DNA of 64,000 nt from Endotrypanum monterogeii. Taxonomy: Eukaryota; Euglenozoa; Kinetoplastea; Trypanosomatida; Trypanosomatidae. Made by a program: the position numbers and the translations under genes. The number at the start of each line of letters is the position of its first letter. The first letter of the stretch is position 1. Positions 9,527 to 19,283 of the stretch are shown here, piece after piece. The notes under the pieces were generated by a model, which was not told the origin of the DNA, ran no database searches, and saw nothing but the letters and a program-made list of their open reading frames with translations. Location of the stretch: NCBI GenBank assembly GCA_000333855.2, contig CM007314.1, positions 222,690 to 286,689 on the forward strand, read 5' to 3'.

Positions 9527-11437
9527 TCACGTCACATTCCCCAAGCCTTCCAAATCCTTATCTCCGCAACCAACATCGATATCTTCACTTATTTTTTTCC
9601 TGCTCGAGTCACGCCGCTGAGCCTTCTGGAGCGCGTCCATGTCCTGGAGTCGCTGGATAGTGAACACCTCTGGCAATGGTGCTTCATCCCCTACAGCAAC
9701 CTCACCAGCTCGGCACTTGGTGATCTGCAGCCACTGGGGCAACACTCGTCCAAGCTGAGCAAACCCTATGCCTTCAATGACTCGACGCACAGGCGGGTCC
9801 AGCTGCTGTAGCAACTCCACCGATGGGTACGGCGTGTCCTTGTCCGGCATCTTGGCATAGAGAGCGGCAACCAGATCCAGCGGCTGCCGATCCGACGCGC
9901 GACGGATCAGTACCCTAGTGGGGTCCTCCTCCTCCATGAAGTCAACAGTGAAGTACTGAGGATGGGTGGCAAGCCACGGCGCAATCTTGGTGGGAAGGCC
10001 GGAGGTGCGCATCTCAACGGGAAGGAGCTGCATCGCATCACGCAGGTTGAGCACCTGATGTGGAGGGAATCTATCATACAAGGCGTTCAAAACCTGCTCT
10101 CGGGTGTACACAACGAATGCTCGTGGTGTACTAGACGTGTCTGACGATCCCCCATGAGACGTAGGCGACGGCAACACCGATGGAGCGCCATTTTCTGGTG
10201 TTGACGAGACTGTGGAAGAAGCTGCGTCGCTCGAGTACCTTGCGGTGGTCGTGCTGGTGCTCGCCGGAGTCGGCAGCGGGGGCGGCGACAGACAAATCCA
10301 CATGGACACCTGCAGCATGTCCGTCGACACCGCAAGTGAGCGGCCGTGAGCACGCAGAAAACCAGCGAAACTTCGAAACCGCCGTTTGATCTGCTGCCTT
10401 TGCACGCGTGTGAGCTGCTCATACATCGGCGTGATGCTGACCCAGTGGGGGATCTCGCTGCCACAGACCTGCTTCTTGATCAATGCTGCCACCTCGGGAA
10501 GCGGGGAAGCTTCTAGCGCGAGCTCGTCAAGAGCCAGCGGGGCTAGATGAGGTGGCCGGCGCCGGATGCGGCCGTCCACGACCTGGAACTCCTCAGGCAT
10601 CTTTGCAGCAATGGTGAGCAGGCCTCCTTGACAGTTGAAGTAAGGGTGAAATAAAATGTCCTCTGGGATGCTCTCCTCTAGCGCGTCGATGGCAGTGAAT
10701 TCCGTTGGCACGAGGCTGCGCAGTCGGTCGACCACTGGCACTCGTTCCTCGAGGCGCACGCGCATTGCCGGTGGTGGCGCGGGTGGAGTGATGAACACTC
10801 GCTGCATGCTGCTGGACTCGATATTCTCGGCGCAGACAAGAAACTCCGGCTTTGCGACGTAGCTCGTCACCTGACCAACGTCTGACATCATGTACTTGTC
10901 ATCCGCTGCGCCACGCTGCGGGTGAATCAGGTCAGGGTGAAGCCGCACGTTGATGCGACCAGTATCGACAATAAGGACGTCGAATACAAAAGGAAATTTT
11001 TTGAAGAAAGCTATCAGACGGCCACGACCGGTGACCTCCTCGCGGATCTCATCCGGAAGTAATGAAGCCACGCAGTGAAAGGATACGTAGTATGTCGGTA
11101 CGTAGAGCACAAATGTATTGACAACCTCCTGTGGTGAAAGGAGATAGACACTTGCGCTGTGGCTGGTGCCTCCACCGTGGGCCGGCGTGAGACGGGAAGA
11201 GGTAAGTGGTGGCGGTGGAGGGAGAAAACTGCCGGTGCGACCCGCGGCGGGACCACGCAGCGAAGGCGGAGGCGGAAGACGCGCCTTGCCTACACCCCCG
11301 ACATGGCGCTTCAAAGTGGCGACGGCGCTACACACGCGATCGGTGGAACTGCAACGCAACTTCGCTATGGAGATTCTCCGATAAAGGGTCCGTGCGTCGG
11401 CGTAATGCGTTGCGCACCGCAGGGAAATAGATGGCAT
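9527..11437 (-). CDS. Conserved mitochondrial protein with repeated module, unknown function
   Basis: I do not recognise this 636-aa protein. The N-terminus (MPSISLRCATHYADARTLYR) is basic and Ser/Arg-rich with no acidic residue before the Asp at position 14, as expected of a kinetoplast-mitochondrial presequence. The rest contains related units of about 65-75 residues at roughly 98-170, 232-295, 334-380 (partial) and 445-515. Shared features are a hydrophobic helix with VP or FP, then LP-x-E-x-R, a Gly, a Phe-rich FF/FA helix with a following P-x-x-F-x-V, and a final basic strand (VRLHP, RIRRRPP, VLIRRAS). The spacers are Pro/Ser/Thr-rich (52-80, 382-440). Repeated small modules with basic strands would suit RNA binding, perhaps in mitochondrial RNA processing or the mitoribosome, but that is inference. 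The start is the ATG at 11437; 54 upstream residues begin without ATG. The frame reopens after the stop (see findings). Confidence 0.75.
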   Translation of the reverse strand: MPSISLRCATHYADARTLYRRISIAKLRCSSTDRVCSAVATLKRHVGGVGKARLPPPPSLRGPAAGRTGSFLPPPPPLTSSRLTPAHGGGTSHSASVYLLSPQEVVNTFVLYVPTYYVSFHCVASLLPDEIREEVTGRGRLIAFFKKFPFVFDVLIVDTGRINVRLHPDLIHPQRGAADDKYMMSDVGQVTSYVAKPEFLVCAENIESSSMQRVFITPPAPPPAMRVRLEERVPVVDRLRSLVPTEFTAIDALEESIPEDILFHPYFNCQGGLLTIAAKMPEEFQVVDGRIRRRPPHLAPLALDELALEASPLPEVAALIKKQVCGSEIPHWVSITPMYEQLTRVQRQQIKRRFRSFAGFLRAHGRSLAVSTDMLQVSMWICLSPPPLPTPASTSTTTARYSSDAASSTVSSTPENGAPSVLPSPTSHGGSSDTSSTPRAFVVYTREQVLNALYDRFPPHQVLNLRDAMQLLPVEMRTSGLPTKIAPWLATHPQYFTVDFMEEEDPTRVLIRRASDRQPLDLVAALYAKMPDKDTPYPSVELLQQLDPPVRRVIEGIGFAQLGRVLPQWLQITKCRAGEVAVGDEAPLPEVFTIQRLQDMDALQKAQRRDSSRKKISEDIDVGCGDKDLEGLGNVT

Positions 11438-11737
11438 CGTAATTTCTTTATTTCCCACCGAGGAGCCGGCAGTGGAAGAAAGGGAGCCGACTCGCAACGC
11501 GCAAAGCATACAAGGAAATGCGAAACTCAAACAGCTCGAGGCAAGTAGTGAAGCGTTGCTGGTAGAGTGCTGCAGGCCTACCACTTCCACTGCACACACC
11601 GACTGCGTTGTAGGCGAGCATTCGTGGAAGATAAGGAAGAGGGGGGAAGACGAGAAGAGAAGTGGAATGGGACGAGGAGAATTCCGTGGGTTACTAGATA
11701 AAATCGGGGCAAACTACCTTTTGACGTGCGGTGGAAT

Positions 11738-11773
<36 letters not shown>

Positions 11774-12312
11774 CTTATGCGAGCAGTGCAGTGGCGGCAA
11801 CTCGTAGTTGATGCCCAGCCATCCTCCTGTCAACACCTGTGACGGCTGCAGCCTCTTAATACTCCTGTGTGAGATGAATGTCGTGAACCGGCTCGCGTGT
11901 CTCCGAGAGAGCAGCAGTAGCAGTAGCCCCCTGCGCCGGGCGACAGCAACGGCGAGGCCCATTCACCATCTCTGCAAACCTCTTGCGCAGCAGTGTGGAG
12001 AAGCAATAAAAACTGACACAACGCCGTGGTGGCCGACAAGGGGCCCATTCATGTCCTCTCATCTGAGCAGGAGGGGGAGGGGGATGGCGCCAGCTCTCTG
12101 TTGTTCCTCTGATAGTGCTCTTATACCCACAGGGTGTTACTTAACCGAACTCGACAACTCAACAAAAAAAAAGAAAAAAAAAGGAAACAAGCGGACACAC
12201 AAACAAAATCTTTGTGACTGTATATATACTGAGTGTGTGTGAGAATTTTTTTTTCTCGGGAAGGGGGGACTCTGGTGGTTGTGCCCCCTCCTCCTTCTCC
12301 CTCATCCCCCCT
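11438..12312. other. Intergenic region bystin to gene at 9,527
   Basis: About 0.9 kb. A CA run (11738-11753) joins a TA run (11754-11773). Between 11,780 and 12,060 the sequence is GC-rich and complex, with a minus-strand ATG frame at 11714-11962 of 82 codons (see findings). The remainder is A-rich. Confidence 0.5.
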
Positions 12313-13722
12313 CTAGGAGACGGATACCGCACCTTGCTTCATGCGCAATCCGGCCGTAATCTCGCGGCGGATCTCTGGGGTTATCATATAATGAAAGTGC
12401 ACGTTGCACACGGTGGACAGCATTCCCAGCTGCGCCTCAGTCAGGTCCGCCTTGTAGTGTTGAACAAAGGACAGCAGCGTCTGATGCCACAACACCGGCA
12501 GCGCCTCCTCTTTCGTGTGTGTTTCGAGAAAACGATGGAAATGCTTCACTAGCTCGTCAATGGCCTGGTACGGCAAGGCCATTTTCTTGTCGACGAGCAC
12601 GCGCAAAAAAACAGAGCAGCGACCACTGAAGGGCTGCTGGGCAATCTTGTAGATGGTGACGGCGGTCGGTACTGGTGGCAAATGACACCGTTGCAGCACG
12701 CTCGCGACGACAAGGGCCTCACGAAGCGTGCACTCCTCGTCCATTGCCAATGGCAACAGAAATCCTTTGAAAAAAGCAACGGGCTTGAACAGCGCCTTAC
12801 GTATCGCCATGTAAAGGGCAGGGTGCAACTTTCTTTCCTCGAGCAGCCGCTCATGCACGATAGGCAGAAGCACAGCGGCGTAGTAGCGCTGTAGCATGCT
12901 CTCGTTAAGATTGGCCGCGAAGATGCGGGTGGCCTGGTACGTGGCATGCGGAGACCACTGATCAGGACGCGTCAGCATCAGCAGCTGCTCCCAGTTCCTC
13001 ACGTTTGGCAAAATCTTGAACGCCTTCGGGATCTTTCCGGAGGTGTAGCGCTTCAGAACCGTGCCGATGGCCGTGTACACACGAGCGACGCGCTTGTCGA
13101 TCTTGTCCTCACCATCCTGGTTCGCCATGCCGGAGTGGTCACTCGGGCTGGGTGCAGCGCCACTACGGACACCAGTCTCTTTTTCCTTAATCTTTTCCAT
13201 AATCATGTCCGCCAGGTTGCGGCTCTGCACGCGTGAGGCTGGCTGGAAAGCGTTCAGGAGCCGCGCTTCCTCCTCGTCGATGCCGTACATCTCTGGCGAC
13301 ACGTCTGGCACATCCATCGGCATCTCCGACGCTACTGACTCATTGTCATCGTATTCCAAGACAACATCTTCGTCATCTGTCCCCAGAGCTACTTCGTAGT
13401 TGGGCTCAGAACCATCCGCCGTCCTCTCCTCATTCTCCATGAGATCCCGCAGGCCGCTGTCTTGACAGTCCTCCCCCTCCTGCGCGGTCATGTAGTCATC
13501 AGCGATCACCTCACCCTGAACCATCTCCAGCTGCTGCTTAGCTGTACGCAATATTCGCTTTGTGGTGTGGTTTGGGATGAGGTAACCGCTCTCGTCTACC
13601 GCATTTTCGTCGGCCCCGCGGCGGGATGAGCCCTTGGTGCTGGCAAAGCGCTCAGCGTGGATATCATCGCCCAGAGGGTTGGAGCGATGGGACTCCCTCT
13701 TGACCTTCTCCTTACCTGGCAT
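12313..13722 (-). CDS. Bystin (Enp1-like 40S ribosome biogenesis factor)
   Basis: Nuclear/nucleolar and cytoplasmic factor needed for 40S subunit maturation. The 469-aa protein has a charged N-terminal half with acidic patches (about 90-150) and a bystin domain over about 215-460. Recognisable stretches include SGKIPKAFKILPNVRNWEQLLMLTRP, WSPHATYQATRIFAANL, LYMAIRKALFKPVAFFKGFLLP, ECTLREALVVASVLQRCHLPPVP, DKKMALPYQAIDELVKHF and LPVLWHQTLLSFVQHYK, all typical of the Enp1/bystin family. Length is close to the human protein (about 437 aa). The start is the ATG at 13722; the codon two positions earlier in frame is TTG. A long minus-strand pyrimidine tract (about 13,850-13,949) lies upstream. Confidence 0.95.
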   Translation of the reverse strand: MPGKEKVKRESHRSNPLGDDIHAERFASTKGSSRRGADENAVDESGYLIPNHTTKRILRTAKQQLEMVQGEVIADDYMTAQEGEDCQDSGLRDLMENEERTADGSEPNYEVALGTDDEDVVLEYDDNESVASEMPMDVPDVSPEMYGIDEEEARLLNAFQPASRVQSRNLADMIMEKIKEKETGVRSGAAPSPSDHSGMANQDGEDKIDKRVARVYTAIGTVLKRYTSGKIPKAFKILPNVRNWEQLLMLTRPDQWSPHATYQATRIFAANLNESMLQRYYAAVLLPIVHERLLEERKLHPALYMAIRKALFKPVAFFKGFLLPLAMDEECTLREALVVASVLQRCHLPPVPTAVTIYKIAQQPFSGRCSVFLRVLVDKKMALPYQAIDELVKHFHRFLETHTKEEALPVLWHQTLLSFVQHYKADLTEAQLGMLSTVCNVHFHYMITPEIRREITAGLRMKQGAVSVS

Positions 13723-13949
13723 CCTCAAACTTTATTTATACGTTGAATAGAAGGATAGACGCCCCAAAAAAAAAAAAATGTGCACCTCCGGATAGACACG
13801 TTTTACGTAGCACCAAGCTGGAAGACGTGAAGGATAGCAAGAGCGCGCGAAGACGGGGAAGAGTGGCACACAAAGTTGAGCGTCCAGAACATAAAATTAA
13901 AAAGGAGAGTGGAGGCAGAGTGGAGAACAGAGCAGAAGAGGTGGGGGAT

Positions 13950-14422
13950 CTAATTTTTCTGTGATAAGAAACGCAGCACTGCAGTCACCACACGGAACGG
14001 GCCCAGCACACATCCGACAACGGTAGCTGCAAGGGCGGCGATCACTTGAGGACATTGGTGATGGTGGTGGCGAAGGGGGGAGCATTTATGAGGAACGAAT
14101 GGGACCAGGAGGCCACGAAGCGGTACAGTTCTTTATTAGATGACAGGGGCTTTACAGGAGAGCCAAAGAAATAGGTAGGTAGCGGGGGGATACACGCCGA
14201 GGAAGGGTGGCCTGCATATCGGTACCAATGTACCCACACACACACACACACATATATATATATGGTGGTGGTCAGCGGCAGGGAAAAGGCAAGGCCGATA
14301 AGAGCAACAGCATAAACCACCGTCCACACGGAAAAGATCTCATGCGAATCTCGTGGTTTTAAGCTATGTTTCGGATAGCGCAGGCTGATAGCTGTACTTA
14401 AGCCCCGCAACCTAGCCACCAT
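13950..14422 (-). pseudogene. Candidate small membrane-protein gene split by a one-base frameshift
   Basis: I do not recognise the family. An ATG at 14422 opens a 126-codon frame that stops with TGA at 14044-14042. A second frame, shifted by one base, overlaps this stop and runs as VIAALAATVVGCVLGPFRVV... to a TAG at 13952-13950. Both parts look coding: the first has a basic N-terminus and a hydrophobic segment (HEIFSVWTVVYAVALIGLAF), its last 35 codons use mostly G/C third bases, and the second is a clean hydrophobic helix with a basic end. One extra base near 14,043 would join them into about 157 residues. A pyrimidine tract starts right after the TAG, as expected before bystin, and a plausible acceptor lies at about 14,509. 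A (TA)(CA) microsatellite sits inside the first frame, which is odd for coding DNA. Sequencing error, true decay or chance all remain possible. Confidence 0.4.
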
Positions 14423-14731
14423 CAAGTCACCTTCACCCCGCCACTACCACCACCAAGCGCACTCTCTCTGTGGTTGCTTCACCCCGGCCTCCGCATCGGC
14501 TACCAGTCCTTTGGAATGAACAGCACCACAAATGTGTAACAGAAGAAGGGTAACGCGACAGCGGCAGTTGCAGGGAGTTGCCAGGTGGAGGAGTGAAGAC
14601 CGCAGAGGGCAAATAAATTGATCAATGTGTGTGCGTGCGTGTACATACAGAAAGAGTAGTGAGCGCTCAAGTGAAAAACACGGCTCCGCAAAAGAAATAA
14701 AGAAAATACAAGCAGCACAGAGGTGTTGTGA
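14423..14731. other. Short spacer upstream of the candidate small gene
   Basis: About 0.3 kb. It has a minus-strand pyrimidine stretch near 14,518-14,550 with an AG at about 14,510. Nothing else is recognised. Confidence 0.4.
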
Positions 14732-16858
14732 TCAACTAAGGGGCGAGGTAGACGAGGGAGGGGGTATCTGCTTGATGCGCTGCGTGGCCCTCTTCCACAC
14801 AGCGATGTCTTCGGTACGCTTCGTGAGGTCTTCCTGGACACGCTGAAGGCGTTTTTCCTTTACAGTGAGACGACGATCACGTTCTTCGAGAATAGATAAC
14901 CACGAAGAGACTTGTTTGCTGAGCTGCTCCACCTCGCCGATCCTCTCCTGCGCCACCTTCTGTTGCTGATCATGCTGCTGTAGACGGGCATTGTAGTCTT
15001 CCTCCCGCTTCGTCAACTGCTCCGAGCGCTCTGCAAGTCGCTGCTCCATTGCGGCGATCTCACGCTCGATGACACGCCGGCTCTCACGCTGCTTTTCTAG
15101 ATCTGACTCTCGCTGCTTCAGCACGCGTCTCTTACCTTCCAGAAATGACTCGCGATCAGAGACAGGCTTCAAGGACTTGATCGCGATCTCGAACCTTTCC
15201 CGAATGGACTCGAGCGTTTCCTTGATCGAGGTGTTTTCCTGATGCCGCAAGTCCTCCAGCGACACCCCAGCCGGCGGCGCCGCCCGCATCTCTGAGTCGC
15301 GCTTCACAAAAATATCACGCTTCTTGGCTAGGCCGTGGGCATCCTCCTGGCGGGGGAGCGGATGCGGAAAGCGCTCCGGTCGTGCGCGCTCGGATATAAA
15401 GTTGACCCCTTCTTGGAGGATGAGCAAGCGCCGATAGGCGACCTCGAGCTGGTCGAAACATAGGGCAGAAGAAGGGACTGCAGTTACCGAGGCCGTCCCG
15501 TTGGCGGCGGCTCGAGTGGCGGTTGCCACGTCTGAGGATGACTCCTGCCCCACCGGCGAAGACGTGAAATATGGCACCGGTGTTCGTGTCGTAGCAGTCA
15601 CCTCATACTTCTCCTCGTCATCCACAGAGGCAGCGGAGGAGCCGGAAGCTGCACGGCTTTGAAAATTTTCATTGAGCTCCTCCGTCGGCTCAGAGGTCGA
15701 CGTGGTCGCGCTCGTCTCCTGATCTGAACTCCATTCGTGGTCGGCATCGAGATGATCGGAATTCCGTTGTGTCTGCGAGACTCTGTAGAGGTGACGCTGC
15801 CGATATAACTCCGCCGCCTGTTGAAGGAAAGGATGCGTAGCACCTACAGGGCTAGTAGTGCCATTAGCCGCTCCAACATGAGGCGATGAAGCGGCGACAG
15901 GGGACGCAGATCTCATTCGCGCGTCACCCGCCAGCGGAAACGAAGCGACAGCTGCAGCAATGGCTTTCTGTAGTGAAGATGATGCCATCGCACGCTCCGA
16001 TGAGCCGCTGCAAGCATGGTGAAGGCGTTGAAGCATTTTCTCGAGCCTCGCGGCCGCCGTCTTAATGGTGTGCTCGCCAGCCTCCTCCCCGGAAGCCTCC
16101 TCATCCTCTGAGTACTCCTCAATCTCCTCCACATCGTACTGGATGTTCCCACTCTGTTCGCTCATTGAGTCCTCGTCATAGTCAGGTACATCGGAGGCTT
16201 GACGTTGGAGACCTGTGCTGGCGGCCGCCGCTTGCTCGGCTGCCTCAGACTCCTGGAAAGCTACGCTATGAGATGATCGCCCCGGTGCACCCGGGAAAGC
16301 GGCAGCCACGTTAGGCGTCAACGGAGAGTGAGAGACAGCTCCCACCGGGGACGCACGAATCGGACTAGCAGCAGAGCCGCCGAACTCATCAGCCAAACTG
16401 CGGGCGAGACGTGGCGCGGGCGCCGGGTTCTGCGGTTGCACTTGAGGCCGATGGTGCAGTTCCGGCGACGCCCGAGATCCCCCACTCAAGCCAGACGCTG
16501 ATGTCCTGTTTGTGGCCTGACTTTCCTTGGCCCGTTGCGGACCCAAGGTGAATGACGGCATACCAGCTTCTTTGGCTTGCGATGGCAACGAAGAGGTGAA
16601 GGAGAATGTATTCAAGACAGGGTCCACTCTTGAGTTGAGATTTGGGGAGCTGATCACTGGAGCAGTTCTGGACGGCTTCGTCGTCGACGCCTTAACTGCA
16701 CTGGCAGGCGGCAGGCTAGTTGCGCTGGATGGTCCTACGCCACCAGAAGAGGTGCTTGTCAGATCTGCGTGGCGATCAGTGATGTTGTACAGCTCAAGAC
16801 GCTCATGGAGCTGCTGTATGCGTTGCTGCTGCCTGGCGCGCTGAACCGCATCGGACAT
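14732..16858 (-). CDS. Coiled-coil protein of unknown function
   Basis: Not recognised. The protein is 708 aa from the ATG at 16858; an 11-residue upstream extension begins with TTG. A short N-terminal coiled coil (VQRARQQQRIQQLHERLELY, about 5-24) is followed by a long Ser/Ala/Pro-rich disordered region with two acidic patches (about 215-265 and 380-430). The last third is almost entirely heptad-rich coiled coil (about 500-690), with many Glu, Gln, Arg and Leu and little Pro or Gly. This architecture is common among trypanosomatid cytoskeleton, basal-body and flagellum proteins, but nothing in the sequence fixes the location. The upstream acceptor is well defined (see 16895). Confidence 0.8.
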   Translation of the reverse strand: MSDAVQRARQQQRIQQLHERLELYNITDRHADLTSTSSGGVGPSSATSLPPASAVKASTTKPSRTAPVISSPNLNSRVDPVLNTFSFTSSLPSQAKEAGMPSFTLGPQRAKESQATNRTSASGLSGGSRASPELHHRPQVQPQNPAPAPRLARSLADEFGGSAASPIRASPVGAVSHSPLTPNVAAAFPGAPGRSSHSVAFQESEAAEQAAAASTGLQRQASDVPDYDEDSMSEQSGNIQYDVEEIEEYSEDEEASGEEAGEHTIKTAAARLEKMLQRLHHACSGSSERAMASSSLQKAIAAAVASFPLAGDARMRSASPVAASSPHVGAANGTTSPVGATHPFLQQAAELYRQRHLYRVSQTQRNSDHLDADHEWSSDQETSATTSTSEPTEELNENFQSRAASGSSAASVDDEEKYEVTATTRTPVPYFTSSPVGQESSSDVATATRAAANGTASVTAVPSSALCFDQLEVAYRRLLILQEGVNFISERARPERFPHPLPRQEDAHGLAKKRDIFVKRDSEMRAAPPAGVSLEDLRHQENTSIKETLESIRERFEIAIKSLKPVSDRESFLEGKRRVLKQRESDLEKQRESRRVIEREIAAMEQRLAERSEQLTKREEDYNARLQQHDQQQKVAQERIGEVEQLSKQVSSWLSILEERDRRLTVKEKRLQRVQEDLTKRTEDIAVWKRATQRIKQIPPPSSTSPLS

Positions 16859-19283
16859 CGGAGCGATCGTATTTTGGCACAAGGGACGCAATTGCTGTAA
16901 AGGCAGAGAAAGAAGCAGCAGAAAAACGCTGCAGGAGTACAGAGACTTGGGGTAATTTGTTGTAATAGCTCCTCTATATGTGTGTGTGTGTGGGGGTGCG
17001 TATGTCTCTGTCTAACAGCGAAACTATGCGCGGATGCCGAAGCACTCAATAATCAACGCTATAAATGAAGCGCTCCAAATAAAATAAATATTTAAAAAGC
17101 GAAAGAGGAGCTCCGAGACGTATGGGCTGAAGCTGAGAAGGGCGCCAAACGAAGATTGGTATATAATAAATAAATTTAATATATATATATATATATATAT
17201 ATTTGTATGTGTGTGAACGCCGGGAGAGAGAATCAAAGTTGAAGGAAAGGAAGGAAGTGAAGGTGTCAGTGAAAACGGGGAGTGGGCAGCTCCGGCGCCT
17301 CGCTAGTCAAGAACGTGAAGACGATGTTGTAGTTATGTACCTACATCTGACTGCGAAAGTGTTTTTTGTGTGGAAACGAATCAAGAGAGGGGAGAGGGGG
17401 AAAATACTCTCCAGTAGAAAAACACCGCTGAACTGTATCCATATATATATATATATATATAGTGTGTATACTCTGAATGACGAGCGTCACCCAGACACCA
17501 GCTGCTCGCTGTGTCTCCACACTTCGCCCCCCCCCCCTCCAGTGGCTCCCTCCACTTCTCGAGAATGCGCAATGAAAAGAATGAGGTTATCTGATTTTGT
17601 ACACTGCTTGGTGGCAATGATCAAATCCCGGGACTCTGGGTGGCTTCCACAGACTTCCTAGTCGAAGACTACCCCCTCTGTAGCAGTGTGTACAATGGGG
17701 AAGTAGGGGGGGGGACAGGAAAAAACAGCTCGAGAAAAATCAATATTAGCAGCTGCACACACACACGCAGAAAAAAATAATATGGACACGATGCACACGC
17801 AGCAGAGCACTGCGCGTGATGATGGAAAATTTTAAAACCCGCCTCTAAGGCGCCCAAGACTACTATGTCTCTCTGCCTCGTGTGTTATCGAGAATAGAAA
17901 GGTGAAGTGAAACGCTCCTGTGTCTGCAGAGCAAGTCGCAGGAGGAGGGAGGCGGAGGGGGGCAGCAGAGAAGATCCGGTGGTGATACAAACAGGTTTCA
18001 ATGCTGCAACATGCACACGAGAGGGTGTCCTTTCCTCCTCTCCTCCCCTGGCGCATGCGGGGGGGGGAGGCAACACCAGAAGCCATCCCTGCCCATTGGG
18101 GGCCAAACTGCAGGGAAGAGAAAGATCAGGGGTGAAGAACAAGCGCACGCACCCATAGAAACTAGTCACTCAACACCCACTTATGTGTGTTCATCCTTTG
18201 AAGGGGATATGCCAGCTTTATGCGCTGGCGCCACAGTTGCAAGTTTCACAGAGGGAGTTTGTTGGTCTGCCGACTAGCGTTCTGCATAATCTACAGAAGA
18301 ATCAAAAAGACTGTAGGGAAAAAAAAACGATCTAGGCTTGCCTAGCTCACACAAACGTGCCCCCTCACATCTAATCTCCCCCAACTCGCTAACCTACCAC
18401 CCTTTGGCCCTTGCTCATCCTGCCAAGGGTACCATGATGCGCGCGTGGAAAAAACAACATCTAAGATACACACACACACACACACATACTCTCCAGGTGG
18501 TACAGGCAGTAGGGGTAATGAGGCGAGGCAAAGATTGCATATTCTGTAGCATTAAAAAAAAAAAAAGATTGCAGATGACGCGCTTTCGGACGCGCCACCT
18601 CACATCTTTCCTGGAGTGAAACGAAAAGGGCCCTCCGTCCATGAGGGCATTAAATGCCTGTAGCGTGGCGTAGCGTAGCGTGCGCGCAGACACACACAGA
18701 GACCTTTAATGGCGCTTATTAGCCACCAGTGCCTAGTCGCACCTCCTCCTTTCCCTCTCTCTGCTCTGTGAAGTCGCAGAAAGTAGAACGAAAACGATAT
18801 CGGGGAAGCAGAGACACACTCACTCGCTCCGTGCTCGAAGCACCCCCACTTCGAACGAGGAAAACAAAAACTGCACTCGGTGCTCTTGATAAATACGTGA
18901 TCGATGAGCGTAAGTCAATAAACCTATAGAGAGAGAACGAATTCCCCAAGAGAGCAGATGTAAAACTAGCACACGTGCCAAGATCCCTGCAGACCCAGCA
19001 CCTGCCAAAATATATAACGAATTGTATCTGTGTCTACTGTGAAGGTCGCTCTCTGCAGCAATGAGTGTAGTCACTCAATCCACAGTTTCAGGAAGTGAAG
19101 AAAAAAAAAAAAGGATGAGAGATCCACATGTGGTGGCGAACAGCTTCGTGGCACAAAGCGCAGGTGAGTATGAATACAACACCTCGCACACATATTTTGT
19201 GTGTGTGCGTGTAGGTGTATGTACACTCTTCACCCCGCCCTCCTTTATTCCAATCCCCACACACACACACACACACCCTAGTC
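16859..19283. other. Intergenic region of 2.4 kb
   Basis: It contains TA runs at 17179-17202 and about 17443-17461, CA runs at about 18470-18486 and 19259-19276, and several A/G-rich stretches. A patch at about 18,200-18,270 is complex sequence that weakly resembles part of the 49/60-kb inverted repeat. Short open frames here either lack ATG or encode low-complexity peptides. No gene is supported. Confidence 0.5.
16895..16927 (-). promoter_or_regulatory. Candidate spliced-leader acceptor for coiled-coil gene
   Basis: The minus strand reads as a clear tract, TTTTTCTGCTGCTTCTTTCT, ending at the first AG at 16896-16895. The predicted 5' UTR is about 37 nt. Pattern-based inference. Confidence 0.5.

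Noticed and set aside
18630..18656. Two adjacent short hairpins (GCCCTC/GAGGGC and GGCAT/ATGCC)
   Set aside because: Stems of five and six base pairs are common by chance, and nothing nearby suggests a terminator or structured RNA.
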